Shown here: piece by piece, positions 1-11,127 of the stretch | Layout of the letters: the number at the start of each line of letters is the position of its first letter | Numbering within the stretch: position 1 is the stretch's first letter | Notes under the pieces: model-generated | The model's database searches: none | What the model was told of the DNA's origin: nothing | Seen by the model: the letters and a program-made list of their open reading frames with translations, nothing else | Translations under genes and position numbers: made by a program | NCBI GenBank assembly: GCA_000433175.1 | Contig: HF986709.1 | Coordinates: 31,476-51,227, forward strand | DNA length: 19,752 nucleotides | Origin: Prevotella sp. CAG:1058 | GTDB taxonomy: Bacteria; Bacteroidota; Bacteroidia; Bacteroidales; Bacteroidaceae | Direction: 5' to 3'

Positions 1-1029
1 GATGGCGATGTCGTCGTTGAAGTCGATCGAATACATCTCGGCCAACTGTCCTGTGCCCGAAATGGTCTTCATTATGCTCATCGCCATGGCAACCTTCATG
101 TCGCCCTCGACCGCACAAGCCGTGCCCTGCTTGATAAGCATGGAGAACGCAGGTATCAGCATGCTGTCGAGCACGCCGGCCTTGCCCTGTGCGAAGCCGT
201 CGTAGTGAGAGGCAATGAGGCCGAGCTTCTCGTCCTTAACCCACTGCTCGAAGGCTACAACGTACTTGGCCATTTCCCAAACTTCCTCTATGCTGCCGCC
301 GCCTTCGATGTCGAAGGTGTCGAGTATGTCTTGTGCCTTGGCACGTATGGCCTCCTCGTCGGTTACGTTGTCGGCTATGGCCCACATCTTCTCCCAATCG
401 AACTGCTTGGTGTAGAGGCTCATGCGGCGGTAGAGGTTTGACTCGTCGATGTAGAGGTCCATCATGCCGGGATAGGGACGGCCTATCTGTGCGATGTTAG
501 TGTCGCGGAAACGCCTTCTCACCTGTGCTGCGCGGCACCAGTCGTCAATCTCGGCCTGCACCTCGGGGTCGCCGCCTTCAACCACGCCCGTGATTACGGC
601 GTGGCGCTTGCCGTAACGCTCAAGGTCGGCCACCATCTCGCCTACTGCACCGCAGGCGTAGCCTTCGCCCAACCACGATGCTATGTCGGTATGGTCGTAG
701 TCGAGCGCCTTCAGCTTCTGTATGTTAACGAGTACCACGGGCACGTCGAGGTCTTTGACTGCCGGAAGCATATTATAAGAGGTGGCGTAAGTAAGGAGCT
801 GCATCATAACGATGTCAACATCGGCAGCGCGGAACTTGTCGCCTGCCGCCTGAGACTGCTCCTTGGTTGTAACCAAACCGCCGTCGATAATCTCGACCGT
901 GTCGGGAATCATCTTCTTGAAAGCCTCATACTGGGCTTCGAACTCTGGTACCAACGAGGGGAACTGAGGCAGGTATGCACCCAAGGCGATAGAGAAAACG
1001 CCTACTCTTGCTTTAGTATTTACTAGCAT
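1..1029 (-). CDS. L-fucose/L-arabinose isomerase family protein, N-terminal part (cut by left edge)
   Basis: The reading frame is open from the ATG at 1027-1029 to the left edge (343 codons, no stop), so the C-terminus lies outside the window. The protein starts with a Rossmann-like strand (KARVGVFSIALGAYLPQFP, residues 6-24). It continues with alternating helix/strand segments such as DVDIVMMQLLTYATS and DVPVVLVNIQKL, as in the N-terminal domains of the FucI/AraA sugar isomerase fold. Near the cut edge are CAVEGDMKVAM (Glu308) and EMYSIDFNDD (Glu331, Asp336-Asp340). These resemble the acidic metal-site segments of the family, which interconverts aldoses and ketoses (arabinose/ribulose or fucose/fuculose) with a divalent metal in the cytoplasm. 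The sequence is not the classical AraA or FucI but the more divergent group often annotated as arabinose isomerase in Bacteroidetes. The substrate is therefore unproven. Codons are GC-rich. The 274-base spacer upstream separates it from the channel gene and holds a row of palindromes. Confidence is high for the gene, moderate for the family. Confidence 0.8.
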   Translation of the reverse strand, partial: MLVNTKARVGVFSIALGAYLPQFPSLVPEFEAQYEAFKKMIPDTVEIIDGGLVTTKEQSQAAGDKFRAADVDIVMMQLLTYATSYNMLPAVKDLDVPVVLVNIQKLKALDYDHTDIASWLGEGYACGAVGEMVADLERYGKRHAVITGVVEGGDPEVQAEIDDWCRAAQVRRRFRDTNIAQIGRPYPGMMDLYIDESNLYRRMSLYTKQFDWEKMWAIADNVTDEEAIRAKAQDILDTFDIEGGGSIEEVWEMAKYVVAFEQWVKDEKLGLIASHYDGFAQGKAGVLDSMLIPAFSMLIKQGTACAVEGDMKVAMAMSIMKTISGTGQLAEMYSIDFNDDIAI

Positions 1030-1069
1030 AGTTTATCCTTAAGATTTAAAATTAAAACACGATTGAGAA

Positions 1070-1199
1070 CGCACGTGCGCCCGTAACGGACTTACGCGCA
1101 TGCGGACAAAAAAGCAGACCGGACGCATTTGCGTGCCGACGTTACGCCAAGGTAACGCCGCCGGGCCTGGCGGCCGTCGCTGTTTATCCGACATGATAA
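1070..1199 (-). promoter_or_regulatory. Palindrome-rich leader upstream of the isomerase gene
   Basis: The spacer upstream of the isomerase start contains a close series of short inverted repeats. They are CGCACGTGCG (1070-1079), CGCATGCG (1097-1104), ACGCA-tt-TGCGT (1123-1134), CGTTAC-gccaag-GTAACG (1140-1157), GCCGCC-gggcct-GGCGGC (1157-1174) and TTATC-cgacat-GATAA (1184-1199). CGTAACG at 1082-1088 could also pair with CGTTACG at 1140-1146, in competition with the 1140-1157 hairpin. This could be operator DNA or a structured 5' leader. I saw no TAnnTTTG box here and recognise no known riboswitch class. The role is inference. Confidence 0.4.
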
Positions 1200-1246
1200 C
1201 GCAGGCTGCCGACATCTGTACCCTTAAATAATGGCATAACTTTCAT

Positions 1247-1276
1247 AAAAAACAAGAAAAACGGTACCGGCACCGC
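1247..1276 (-). terminator. Probable terminator after the mechanosensitive channel gene
   Basis: Read on the minus strand, about 28 bases after the channel stop codon, CGGTG-CCGG-TACCG forms a short stem (one G-U pair). It is followed directly by a U-rich stretch with five T and then six T residues, interrupted by CTTG. The stem is short, so the call rests mainly on the U-tract and the position. Confidence 0.5.
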
Positions 1277-1303
1277 TGAACAGGGGACGCTACGCAGGAG
1301 CCG

Positions 1304-2494
1304 TCAACTCTTGAAGTCCCTGCCGGACGGGCGCTGGAACACCCTCAGCCCGAACTCCTTGGCCATGACAATGGCATAGTCGAGCACGCTGCTCTGAAAC
1401 CTCTCGAAGGGTTGCCAGTCGGGGAATGTAGAGAAGCAATACAGCTCGATGGGCAGGCCTTCGGGTGTGGGCTGCAACATACGTACCATTATCATGAGGT
1501 CGTTGTTCACGTCGGGATGGCCTTGCATATAGCTGAACATGAAGTCGCGGAACACCTGAGTATTGGCCACGGGGAAGCCGGCATCGGCGTAACGGTCGGC
1601 CGGCACGTAGCCCTTGCTGACATAACCGGCCAGCTCCTCGGCCGTGCAGAAGTGCACCGTGTTGGTGTCGATGTTGATTGACATCTTCAGCCTCCGGCCT
1701 CCGGCCTCGCGCATACCGCGCCAGTTCTGGAACGAATCGCTCACGAGGGCGTAAGGCGGTATGGTGGTTATGGTCTTGTCGAAGTTCTGCACCTTTACCG
1801 TAGTCAGCGACACTTCGCGCACATAGCCGTTAGCCCCGTACTTGTCGGCCGTTATCCAGTCGCCGGGACGCAGCATGTCGTTGGCCGACAGCTGCACGCC
1901 TGCCACAAGGCCGAGGATGGAATCCTTGAAAATAAGCATCAGCACGGCCGCCGAAGCTCCCAAGCCCGCCAGCACGGCAGTAGCGCTCTTGTCGACGAGT
2001 ATGCTTATAACGAGAATGCAACCCAGCACGAAGGCCAGCAGGTTGAACATCTGGTAGACGCCCTTCAGCGGGCGGTTGCGCAGCTTGCTGTGCCCTTCGG
2101 ATATTTCATACAGCGAACGCAGGAACGCGCTCACGAACAACAGCGCCGCCACAACCAGGTAAATGTTGCACACCTTCATAAGCAGCACCAGCAAGGTAGG
2201 CCAGCCCGACATCACCGCCGGGAGGGCGGCATACCATATAACAGGCGGTATCATGCGGCGGAAAGCCTTCATCACCTTGCGGTTGAACAGGTAGTCGTCC
2301 CACTGCGCCTTCGTCTTCTCGGTCACCTTCTGTACGGCGGGCATCACGATGAAGCGGAACGCCGCGGTGCAAAGATAGGCGAACAGCCATATCGCGAAAA
2401 CGGCCGTCAGCGGATACACCCACTCGATAACCCCGCTTGACACGCCTGCCGTATATTTCAAGAAATCCAACAAGTATCGGCCTATATTCTCCAT
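1304..2494 (-). CDS. ybdG: MscS-family mechanosensitive ion channel, YbdG-like
   Basis: This 396-residue inner-membrane protein belongs to the small-conductance mechanosensitive channel family, which opens under membrane tension and releases solutes after osmotic downshift. Hydrophobic segments lie at about residues 22-50, 83-96, 100-125 and 148-168. The pore-lining segment follows at about 171-204 (AVLAGLGASAAVLMLIFKD, then GLVAGVQLSANDM). The cytoplasmic beta domain carries RPGDWITADKYGANGYVREV and TTVKVQNFDKTITTIPPYAL, followed by SFQNWRGMREAGGRRLK. Those blocks, and the length, match E. coli YbdG (415 residues) better than MscS itself (286 residues). The start at 2494 gives an amphipathic N-terminus and sits about 30 bases downstream of a TAAATTTG promoter-like box. 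The gene is monocistronic by context, with spacers of 274 and 281 bases on either side. Family assignment is firm. Gating properties cannot be read from sequence. Confidence 0.93.
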   Translation of the reverse strand: MENIGRYLLDFLKYTAGVSSGVIEWVYPLTAVFAIWLFAYLCTAAFRFIVMPAVQKVTEKTKAQWDDYLFNRKVMKAFRRMIPPVIWYAALPAVMSGWPTLLVLLMKVCNIYLVVAALLFVSAFLRSLYEISEGHSKLRNRPLKGVYQMFNLLAFVLGCILVISILVDKSATAVLAGLGASAAVLMLIFKDSILGLVAGVQLSANDMLRPGDWITADKYGANGYVREVSLTTVKVQNFDKTITTIPPYALVSDSFQNWRGMREAGGRRLKMSINIDTNTVHFCTAEELAGYVSKGYVPADRYADAGFPVANTQVFRDFMFSYMQGHPDVNNDLMIMVRMLQPTPEGLPIELYCFSTFPDWQPFERFQSSVLDYAIVMAKEFGLRVFQRPSGRDFKS

Positions 2495-2523
2495 GCTTTA
2501 AGATTTACGCTATTGTATGCCTG

Positions 2524-2531
2524 CAAATTTA
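2524..2531 (-). promoter_or_regulatory. Candidate -7 promoter box for the channel gene
   Basis: On the minus strand these bases read TAAATTTG, matching the Bacteroidetes -7 consensus TAnnTTTG, 29 bases before the channel start codon. TTTG sequences occur further upstream at 2556-2559 and 2560-2563, but the 24-base gap is longer than the usual 19-21. The -33 element is therefore weak or absent. Confidence 0.5.
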
Positions 2532-2660
2532 ATAAAAATTACCGCCCTAAAAAAGCAAACAAAGGTTAAAACCGCTTGCATGGCACGGTTGCCAGGCATC
2601 GTCCGACCATCCTCCAACACCTTGCAACCGGACATGCCTGCAGCCTGGAATGAAAAACGG

Positions 2661-2748
2661 TTTTGCAAGAATGCCGCCTTTTGTATTCCAAAAGGCGGCA
2701 TTTTAGCGTGTAATACATGGCCTTTCATGAAGCAAAAGGCCATGTATT
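2661..2748 (-). repeat. Four-unit 22-nt palindromic array, copy 1
   Basis: On the minus strand four units begin at 2748, 2726, 2704 and 2682, exactly 22 bases apart. Each has a 15-nt core of AAAAGG/CCTTTT type followed by about 7 variable bases. Units 1 and 2 are complementary: a 14-bp perfect stem, 2712-2725 with 2735-2748, loop of 9. Units 3 and 4 are complementary: a 13-bp perfect stem, 2670-2682 with 2690-2702, loop of 7. The array starts 27 bases after the surface-protein stop codon, so it may protect or end that transcript, but neither hairpin has a U-run on the minus strand. It aligns without gaps to the array at 6537-6624. Confidence 0.8.
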
Positions 2749-2775
2749 GTATTATCAGCTATAAACAGTTGTTTG

Positions 2776-5700
2776 TCATCTCAATACAACCTTTACGGTA
2801 GAACGCTTCCCGGCTGCGTCAGTTGCCACAACAACGTAGACACCTGCAGGCAGTGAACCTACCTCGGCACGACTGCCTCCAGCGGAAGCAACCTTGTTGC
2901 CGTTAATGCCGAATACTTCAATGCGTACGGCGTTGTCAGCAGTAACGACACCACCTGCTACATGTATGCCCGTATCGCGTGTTGCCGTTACGTCCTCTAT
3001 ACCTGTTGATGTGGCTGTTATCTGGCAGGTGGCACTCAGCCCGTCTATCGAAGCTGTAATGGTGGCTGTTCCCTCTGCCATGCAGCGTATTACGGCAACG
3101 GCAGTATTGCCTTCAGCTTCAACAGATACTATTTGTGCTACAGCAGGGTTGCTCGAAGTGAACTCGACCCTCTCGGCTGACGAGCCCTCAACGGTGGCAG
3201 TGAGACTAATCTCGTCATCCGCAACCATCTCGGCCGTAGTCTTGTCAAGTGTTATGTCTGTTGCCACGTTTTCGAAGAACAGTATCGGGAACGCTGTTTC
3301 CGTTGCCTTCCAAGGCTCTTCGGCAGTAGTGCCGTATGCAAAGCCGAGCGTTCCTGTAAAGAAGTCGTCGCTCAGATCGGCACCTGCAACATCTGCGCCT
3401 TCAACAGTGGTAGCGTCCTGTGATGTCGTCGTAGCGCCGTTTATCGTCATTTCTGCTATTGCATAGTTGTTGGCCAGACCTACTTCCGTGCGCGGTTCCT
3501 CGCCTTCCATCCACTCTTCGTCGGCAATGCTGCGGCCTACGATACGGTGTACGGCCTTTGCCTCCGCATTCTCGGGAAGGGTTACAGACTCTATTGCGGC
3601 AAGGTTGCCGGTCGCAACAATAGTCGTTGAGCCGCTCCAGTCGGTTCCCAGGTCGCCTATTATGCCGCCTACGTTATAGTTACCGCTCCATCGGTCAGCC
3701 TCAGTCGCTGTTATGCTGCCTCGGCTGTAGTTATTGCTTATCAGGCCTCTTGACGATTCACCTGCAATACCACCTATCGTGTTTTTGCCCTTAAGGGTCA
3801 TGTCAGCATGGCAGTTGGTTACCGTAACGTCGTTACCGGCAGATCCGACGATACCTCCAATATTGCTGGCTGCGGTTATGCTTCCGCTTGCAGACGAAGC
3901 AGTAAACGACGTGCCTGTACGCGAATCACCAGCAAGGCCGCCTACGCCTTTTGCTTCGGGAGCGTTTATAGTAATATTATTGACTTTACACAGCGACACT
4001 GAAGAATTGCTGGTTATTTGACCCACGAGGCCGCCAATGTAGCCTGAGTATGTCTCGTCGCCTGTGATCAAGGCGTTGTTTACTTGTACGTTGCTTATCG
4101 CAGCAGCTTCACCCGACAGCATACCGGCTACAATTCCTGCATAGAAACTGTTTGACTCTACATCTATTACGGGACTGTTGAACGTTACGTTCTTTATTTC
4201 GCCGCATTCCGTAGCGTTTCCGAACATACCGGTGCTTGACTGGCTTCCGTCAATGACAAGATTGTCAATAGAGTTGCCACGGCCGTCAAATCCTCCGCTA
4301 AAAGCGTCTACCGGCTTGAATTTTCCGTAGAATTTACTCATATCGAGGTCGTTGGCCAGTGCGTAATATGCCGAAGGTGATTTACGCATTTGGTTAAGGT
4401 CGCCTGGGGTTTCGATGATATACGGGTCATCTTCTTGGCCACTTCCGCCGGCAAACATGCTAAACGGCAGGTTGTATGCATCAAGCGTGAACTCGCTCTC
4501 GTCGTTCATGAATCCTACAAGCAGTTTCGGATTGTCAGTTGTAGCCCCGCTCAGATAACCGAAATTGTAGGCACCCTTAGTGTCGTCGCCAGCAAACTGG
4601 TATTTCAGTTCGCCATTGTCGTTAGCTATGCAGAGTATGTTGTCGTTGGAGCCGGCAGCATTCTCAAATGTTCCTATCAGTATGTATTCATGCTGGTCGT
4701 CAGTGTTGAACAGATAGGGGTTGAGTGAACCTGTAACGAAATAGTGCTGGGCGAAGATTCCGTTGCTGCCAAGATTGATGTTTGCGAAGTGGTCAAGCGT
4801 GAGATCGGGGTTATACCAGCCAATCTTCGTAATCGTATTGCCGTTGCCGTCATCGTATCCGTTGCCGAGAGCAATGACATACTGATAGCTGTCACCCTTC
4901 GGATAGCGGTCGAGATTGGTTGACAGCAGGTCACCGTTGAGTTCGCCTGGGAATGTGACTACTGTTTCACAACTCGGCACGTTGACCATTTGTATTGACT
5001 CGCTTGCTTCGTCGATATGAACGAGTGCGTACTGCCTGGGCTGACCCTCGATGTCGCTGAGCTGCATCCATGTGGTAAGGTCAGAACCGATGGTGTTGAC
5101 GAGATTGGCCGATTCGTCATAAACAAGAATGTCGTATTTGTAGTCTTCATCGTTGCCTACCGTGTAATCGTAACGTGTAACGATGAAATTGAACTGGTCG
5201 TCGCCGGTGTAGTCGCCACGGCAAAGGTCGTTATACGAGAAGAAGCCGAACGTGTAGAATGTGTACAGTGCACCGTCCTGCTGTTCAACGGGCAGCTTCA
5301 GCTGGCTTACCTGGTCGAAGTTCCTGTCATATACGGTTATGAGGTAATTGTTGTCTTCGGTGGCGATAGGGTTCCAGTTTTCGTCGTAGTCCGATACGTA
5401 AGGCTTCTCGTATTGCGAAACAACGAAGTAAGGCTCGCCGTCGATGTTGTAATAATTAAGGTAAGGACCGTCACTGTATAGAAGATTGTCAGACGGAATC
5501 ATGAACGTATGCTCAAGCACGGGTTTGTCTGAGGCGTAAGATGCCGGGGCGTACACGCTTGCGTTGAGATAGTAACCGTCGTCTTGTAGTTCTTCATTGA
5601 CGAAAATGTAACGCTGGTAGGTGGTGAAATTCTCTGTAGTGCTGTAGTAAAGGGCGTTTGAGACTGAATATGACGTTACGAGCGTACCGTCAGTTATCGA

Positions 5701-6258
5701 ATATACATCAATCGTTCCTATTTGTGAGTAGTCTGCTCCTATCTCATGGAGATATACCGTAAGCTCATATGTGTTGGCGTCAAGATCGAAAAACCTGTTG
5801 GTAACCGTACCGAACACCCGTATGTCGTTCACTTTTCTTTCCGCGGGAATGTTGATTGTAAACGTGCCAACCTCTTGATAATCATTATTGTAAATCGTTA
5901 TCTCCGATGTCCTGATGCTCGAAAATCCCTCAATGGTGTTCGACTGCTTGAACAACCATTCAGAATTGTCCGGACCGTTGATGACGCCCCAACTTGTAGT
6001 CGGACCGATTGTGACCGACGGGTCTATGGACTCATTTCGAGGCGCAATGTATCGTGCATCACGGAATTTGTCAGCTCCGAACACCGGAACAAGTGGTTTT
6101 GCCGACCGTGGAGCGGCAAAGGCTACAGGTTTACCCCCACCCGTTAATTTTTGTAAAATGGGACTCTTTACTTTGTTTTCTTGTGCCGTGACCGTTGTTG
6201 CGGACACAGTGGCAAATGCCAATGACAACAAAGCAATACATCTTGTAATACTTTTCAT
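2776..6258 (-). CDS. Large T9SS-secreted surface protein with GLUG repeats and Ig-like domain
   Basis: With the start at 6258 the protein has 1160 residues. It begins with a signal peptide (MKSITRCIALLSLAF..., cut near TVTA-QE, residue 25). ATG at 6264 (two residues longer) is equally possible. Residues to about 598 are rich in Tyr, Asp and Asn, with repeated phrases such as YDRNFDQVSQLKLP; I cannot assign a family, though a beta-propeller is conceivable. Residues about 600-990 carry GLUG-type repeats (GGLVGQI, GGLAGDS, GGIVGSA, GGIAGES, GGIIGDL), usually a beta-helix. Residues about 1000-1083 resemble a bacterial Ig-like (BIG_2) domain (VEFTSSNPAVAQIV, then AEGTATITASIDG). The last 77 residues are a T9SS type A sorting tail (IEVFGINGNKV, LPAGVYVVVAT, KVVLR), which predicts export through the outer membrane and surface attachment. 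An adhesin or glycan-contacting role is a guess. The gene stands alone and is flanked on both sides by 22-nt palindromic arrays. Confidence 0.85.
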   Translation of the reverse strand: MKSITRCIALLSLAFATVSATTVTAQENKVKSPILQKLTGGGKPVAFAAPRSAKPLVPVFGADKFRDARYIAPRNESIDPSVTIGPTTSWGVINGPDNSEWLFKQSNTIEGFSSIRTSEITIYNNDYQEVGTFTINIPAERKVNDIRVFGTVTNRFFDLDANTYELTVYLHEIGADYSQIGTIDVYSITDGTLVTSYSVSNALYYSTTENFTTYQRYIFVNEELQDDGYYLNASVYAPASYASDKPVLEHTFMIPSDNLLYSDGPYLNYYNIDGEPYFVVSQYEKPYVSDYDENWNPIATEDNNYLITVYDRNFDQVSQLKLPVEQQDGALYTFYTFGFFSYNDLCRGDYTGDDQFNFIVTRYDYTVGNDEDYKYDILVYDESANLVNTIGSDLTTWMQLSDIEGQPRQYALVHIDEASESIQMVNVPSCETVVTFPGELNGDLLSTNLDRYPKGDSYQYVIALGNGYDDGNGNTITKIGWYNPDLTLDHFANINLGSNGIFAQHYFVTGSLNPYLFNTDDQHEYILIGTFENAAGSNDNILCIANDNGELKYQFAGDDTKGAYNFGYLSGATTDNPKLLVGFMNDESEFTLDAYNLPFSMFAGGSGQEDDPYIIETPGDLNQMRKSPSAYYALANDLDMSKFYGKFKPVDAFSGGFDGRGNSIDNLVIDGSQSSTGMFGNATECGEIKNVTFNSPVIDVESNSFYAGIVAGMLSGEAAAISNVQVNNALITGDETYSGYIGGLVGQITSNSSVSLCKVNNITINAPEAKGVGGLAGDSRTGTSFTASSASGSITAASNIGGIVGSAGNDVTVTNCHADMTLKGKNTIGGIAGESSRGLISNNYSRGSITATEADRWSGNYNVGGIIGDLGTDWSGSTTIVATGNLAAIESVTLPENAEAKAVHRIVGRSIADEEWMEGEEPRTEVGLANNYAIAEMTINGATTTSQDATTVEGADVAGADLSDDFFTGTLGFAYGTTAEEPWKATETAFPILFFENVATDITLDKTTAEMVADDEISLTATVEGSSAERVEFTSSNPAVAQIVSVEAEGNTAVAVIRCMAEGTATITASIDGLSATCQITATSTGIEDVTATRDTGIHVAGGVVTADNAVRIEVFGINGNKVASAGGSRAEVGSLPAGVYVVVATDAAGKRSTVKVVLR

Positions 6259-6312
6259 ACGCATTAATTTTATTAAGTTAATAATAAAGAAAAACATTGA
6301 TTTATTTTTTTG

Positions 6313-6320
6313 CAAATATA
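6313..6320 (-). promoter_or_regulatory. Candidate -7 promoter box for the surface-protein gene
   Basis: The minus strand reads TATATTTG here, a full match to the Bacteroidetes TAnnTTTG box, about 50 bases before the start codon, within a very AT-rich stretch. No good TTTG lies 19-21 bases upstream. The nearest resemblance is ATTG only about 12 bases away. The -7 call is reasonable and the -33 element is unclear. Confidence 0.5.
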
Positions 6321-6536
6321 ATATTTTATTTTCAATAAATTACTTTTTGTCGCTGTTTTTAATTAAAATTTTTATATTTAGTCTGACTTTCTGTGTGTTT
6401 TACTTTCAAAAACAGGGTTCTGTCGATGTTATTCATGTCATTTGTGGGTAAATATTAAGGAGTCAGATGTACTGCGTAAACAGATATCTCTGTAATTGTC
6501 TGGTGGTCAGCTGTTTAACAATATGTGCATGCCGCT
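6321..6536. other. AT-rich spacer without a recognisable gene
   Basis: This is the upstream part of the spacer between rpoC and the surface-protein gene. It is strongly A/T-rich up to about 6400 and more mixed after that. Apart from a small inverted repeat, ACAGA-tatc-TCTGT (6480-6493), I see nothing in it: no coding frame that resembles a protein and no RNA gene. Confidence 0.6.
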
Positions 6537-6624
6537 AAAATATAAAAGGTAACCTTTCGCATTATGAAAGGTTACCTTTTATCGTGTAAAAAGCATCCTT
6601 TTACAACACAAAAGGCCACCTTTT
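6537..6624 (-). repeat. Four-unit 22-nt palindromic array, copy 2
   Basis: On the minus strand units begin at 6624, 6602, 6580 and 6558, exactly 22 bases apart. Their 15-nt cores are AAAAGGTGGCCTTTT, AAAAGGATGCTTTTT, AAAAGGTAACCTTTC and GAAAGGTTACCTTTT. Each core is itself nearly palindromic. Units 3 and 4 are also complementary to each other, giving a perfect 17-bp stem (6542-6558 with 6566-6582, loop of 7). Unit 2 folds with its own flank (TGTAAAA at 6585-6591 with TTTTACA at 6599-6605). The array lies between the rpoC terminator and the surface-protein promoter. It shares CGTGTAA (6583-6589) and CAAAAGGCCA (6609-6618) with the copy at 2661-2748 at the same spacing. Confidence 0.8.
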
Positions 6625-6687
6625 ACAAAGCCATAACTAAACACATGGATGACACACACGGACACCAGTGCGGATACATGCGTTGGA

Positions 6688-6731
6688 ATGCAAAAATAAA
6701 CGGGCGGTGACATGATTGTCCCCGCCCGTTT
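6688..6731 (-). terminator. Intrinsic terminator after rpoC
   Basis: A 10-bp GC-rich stem (AAACGGGCGG at 6698-6707 with CCGCCCGTTT at 6722-6731) is extended inward by GAC/GTC, with loop ATGATT. On the minus strand it is followed by ATTTTTG. It begins 22 bases after the rpoC stop codon and should end the rplJL-rpoBC transcription unit. Confidence 0.85.
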
Positions 6732-6753
6732 CATGCTATAATGTTTGTTCAGA

Positions 6754-11088
<4,335 letters not shown>

Positions 11089-11127
11089 ATATCTTAGTTG
11101 TATTTGTTATGTAAAGAGTTTCAGTTT

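Noticed and set aside
2510..2743. Small open frames on both strands across the palindromic spacer
   Set aside because: They are built from the inverted repeats and low-complexity flanks, and start and end inside structured DNA. There is no family resemblance.
2661..2748. CRISPR-like regular repeat and spacer pattern (also at 6537-6624)
   Set aside because: The repeats are 15 bases and imperfect, gaps are only about 7 bases, units pair in inverted fashion, and no cas gene is present. They are palindromic intergenic repeats.
2894..3466. 190-codon open frame on the plus strand
   Set aside because: It is antisense to the Ig-like and sorting-tail region, with no protein-like motifs. It is a shadow frame, like the other long plus-strand frames opposite rpoB, rpoC and tuf.
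6265..6315. Longer start for the surface protein at 6315
   Set aside because: It would place extra residues before the signal peptide and start inside the TAnnTTTG promoter-like box. ATG at 6258 or 6264 gives a standard signal peptide.
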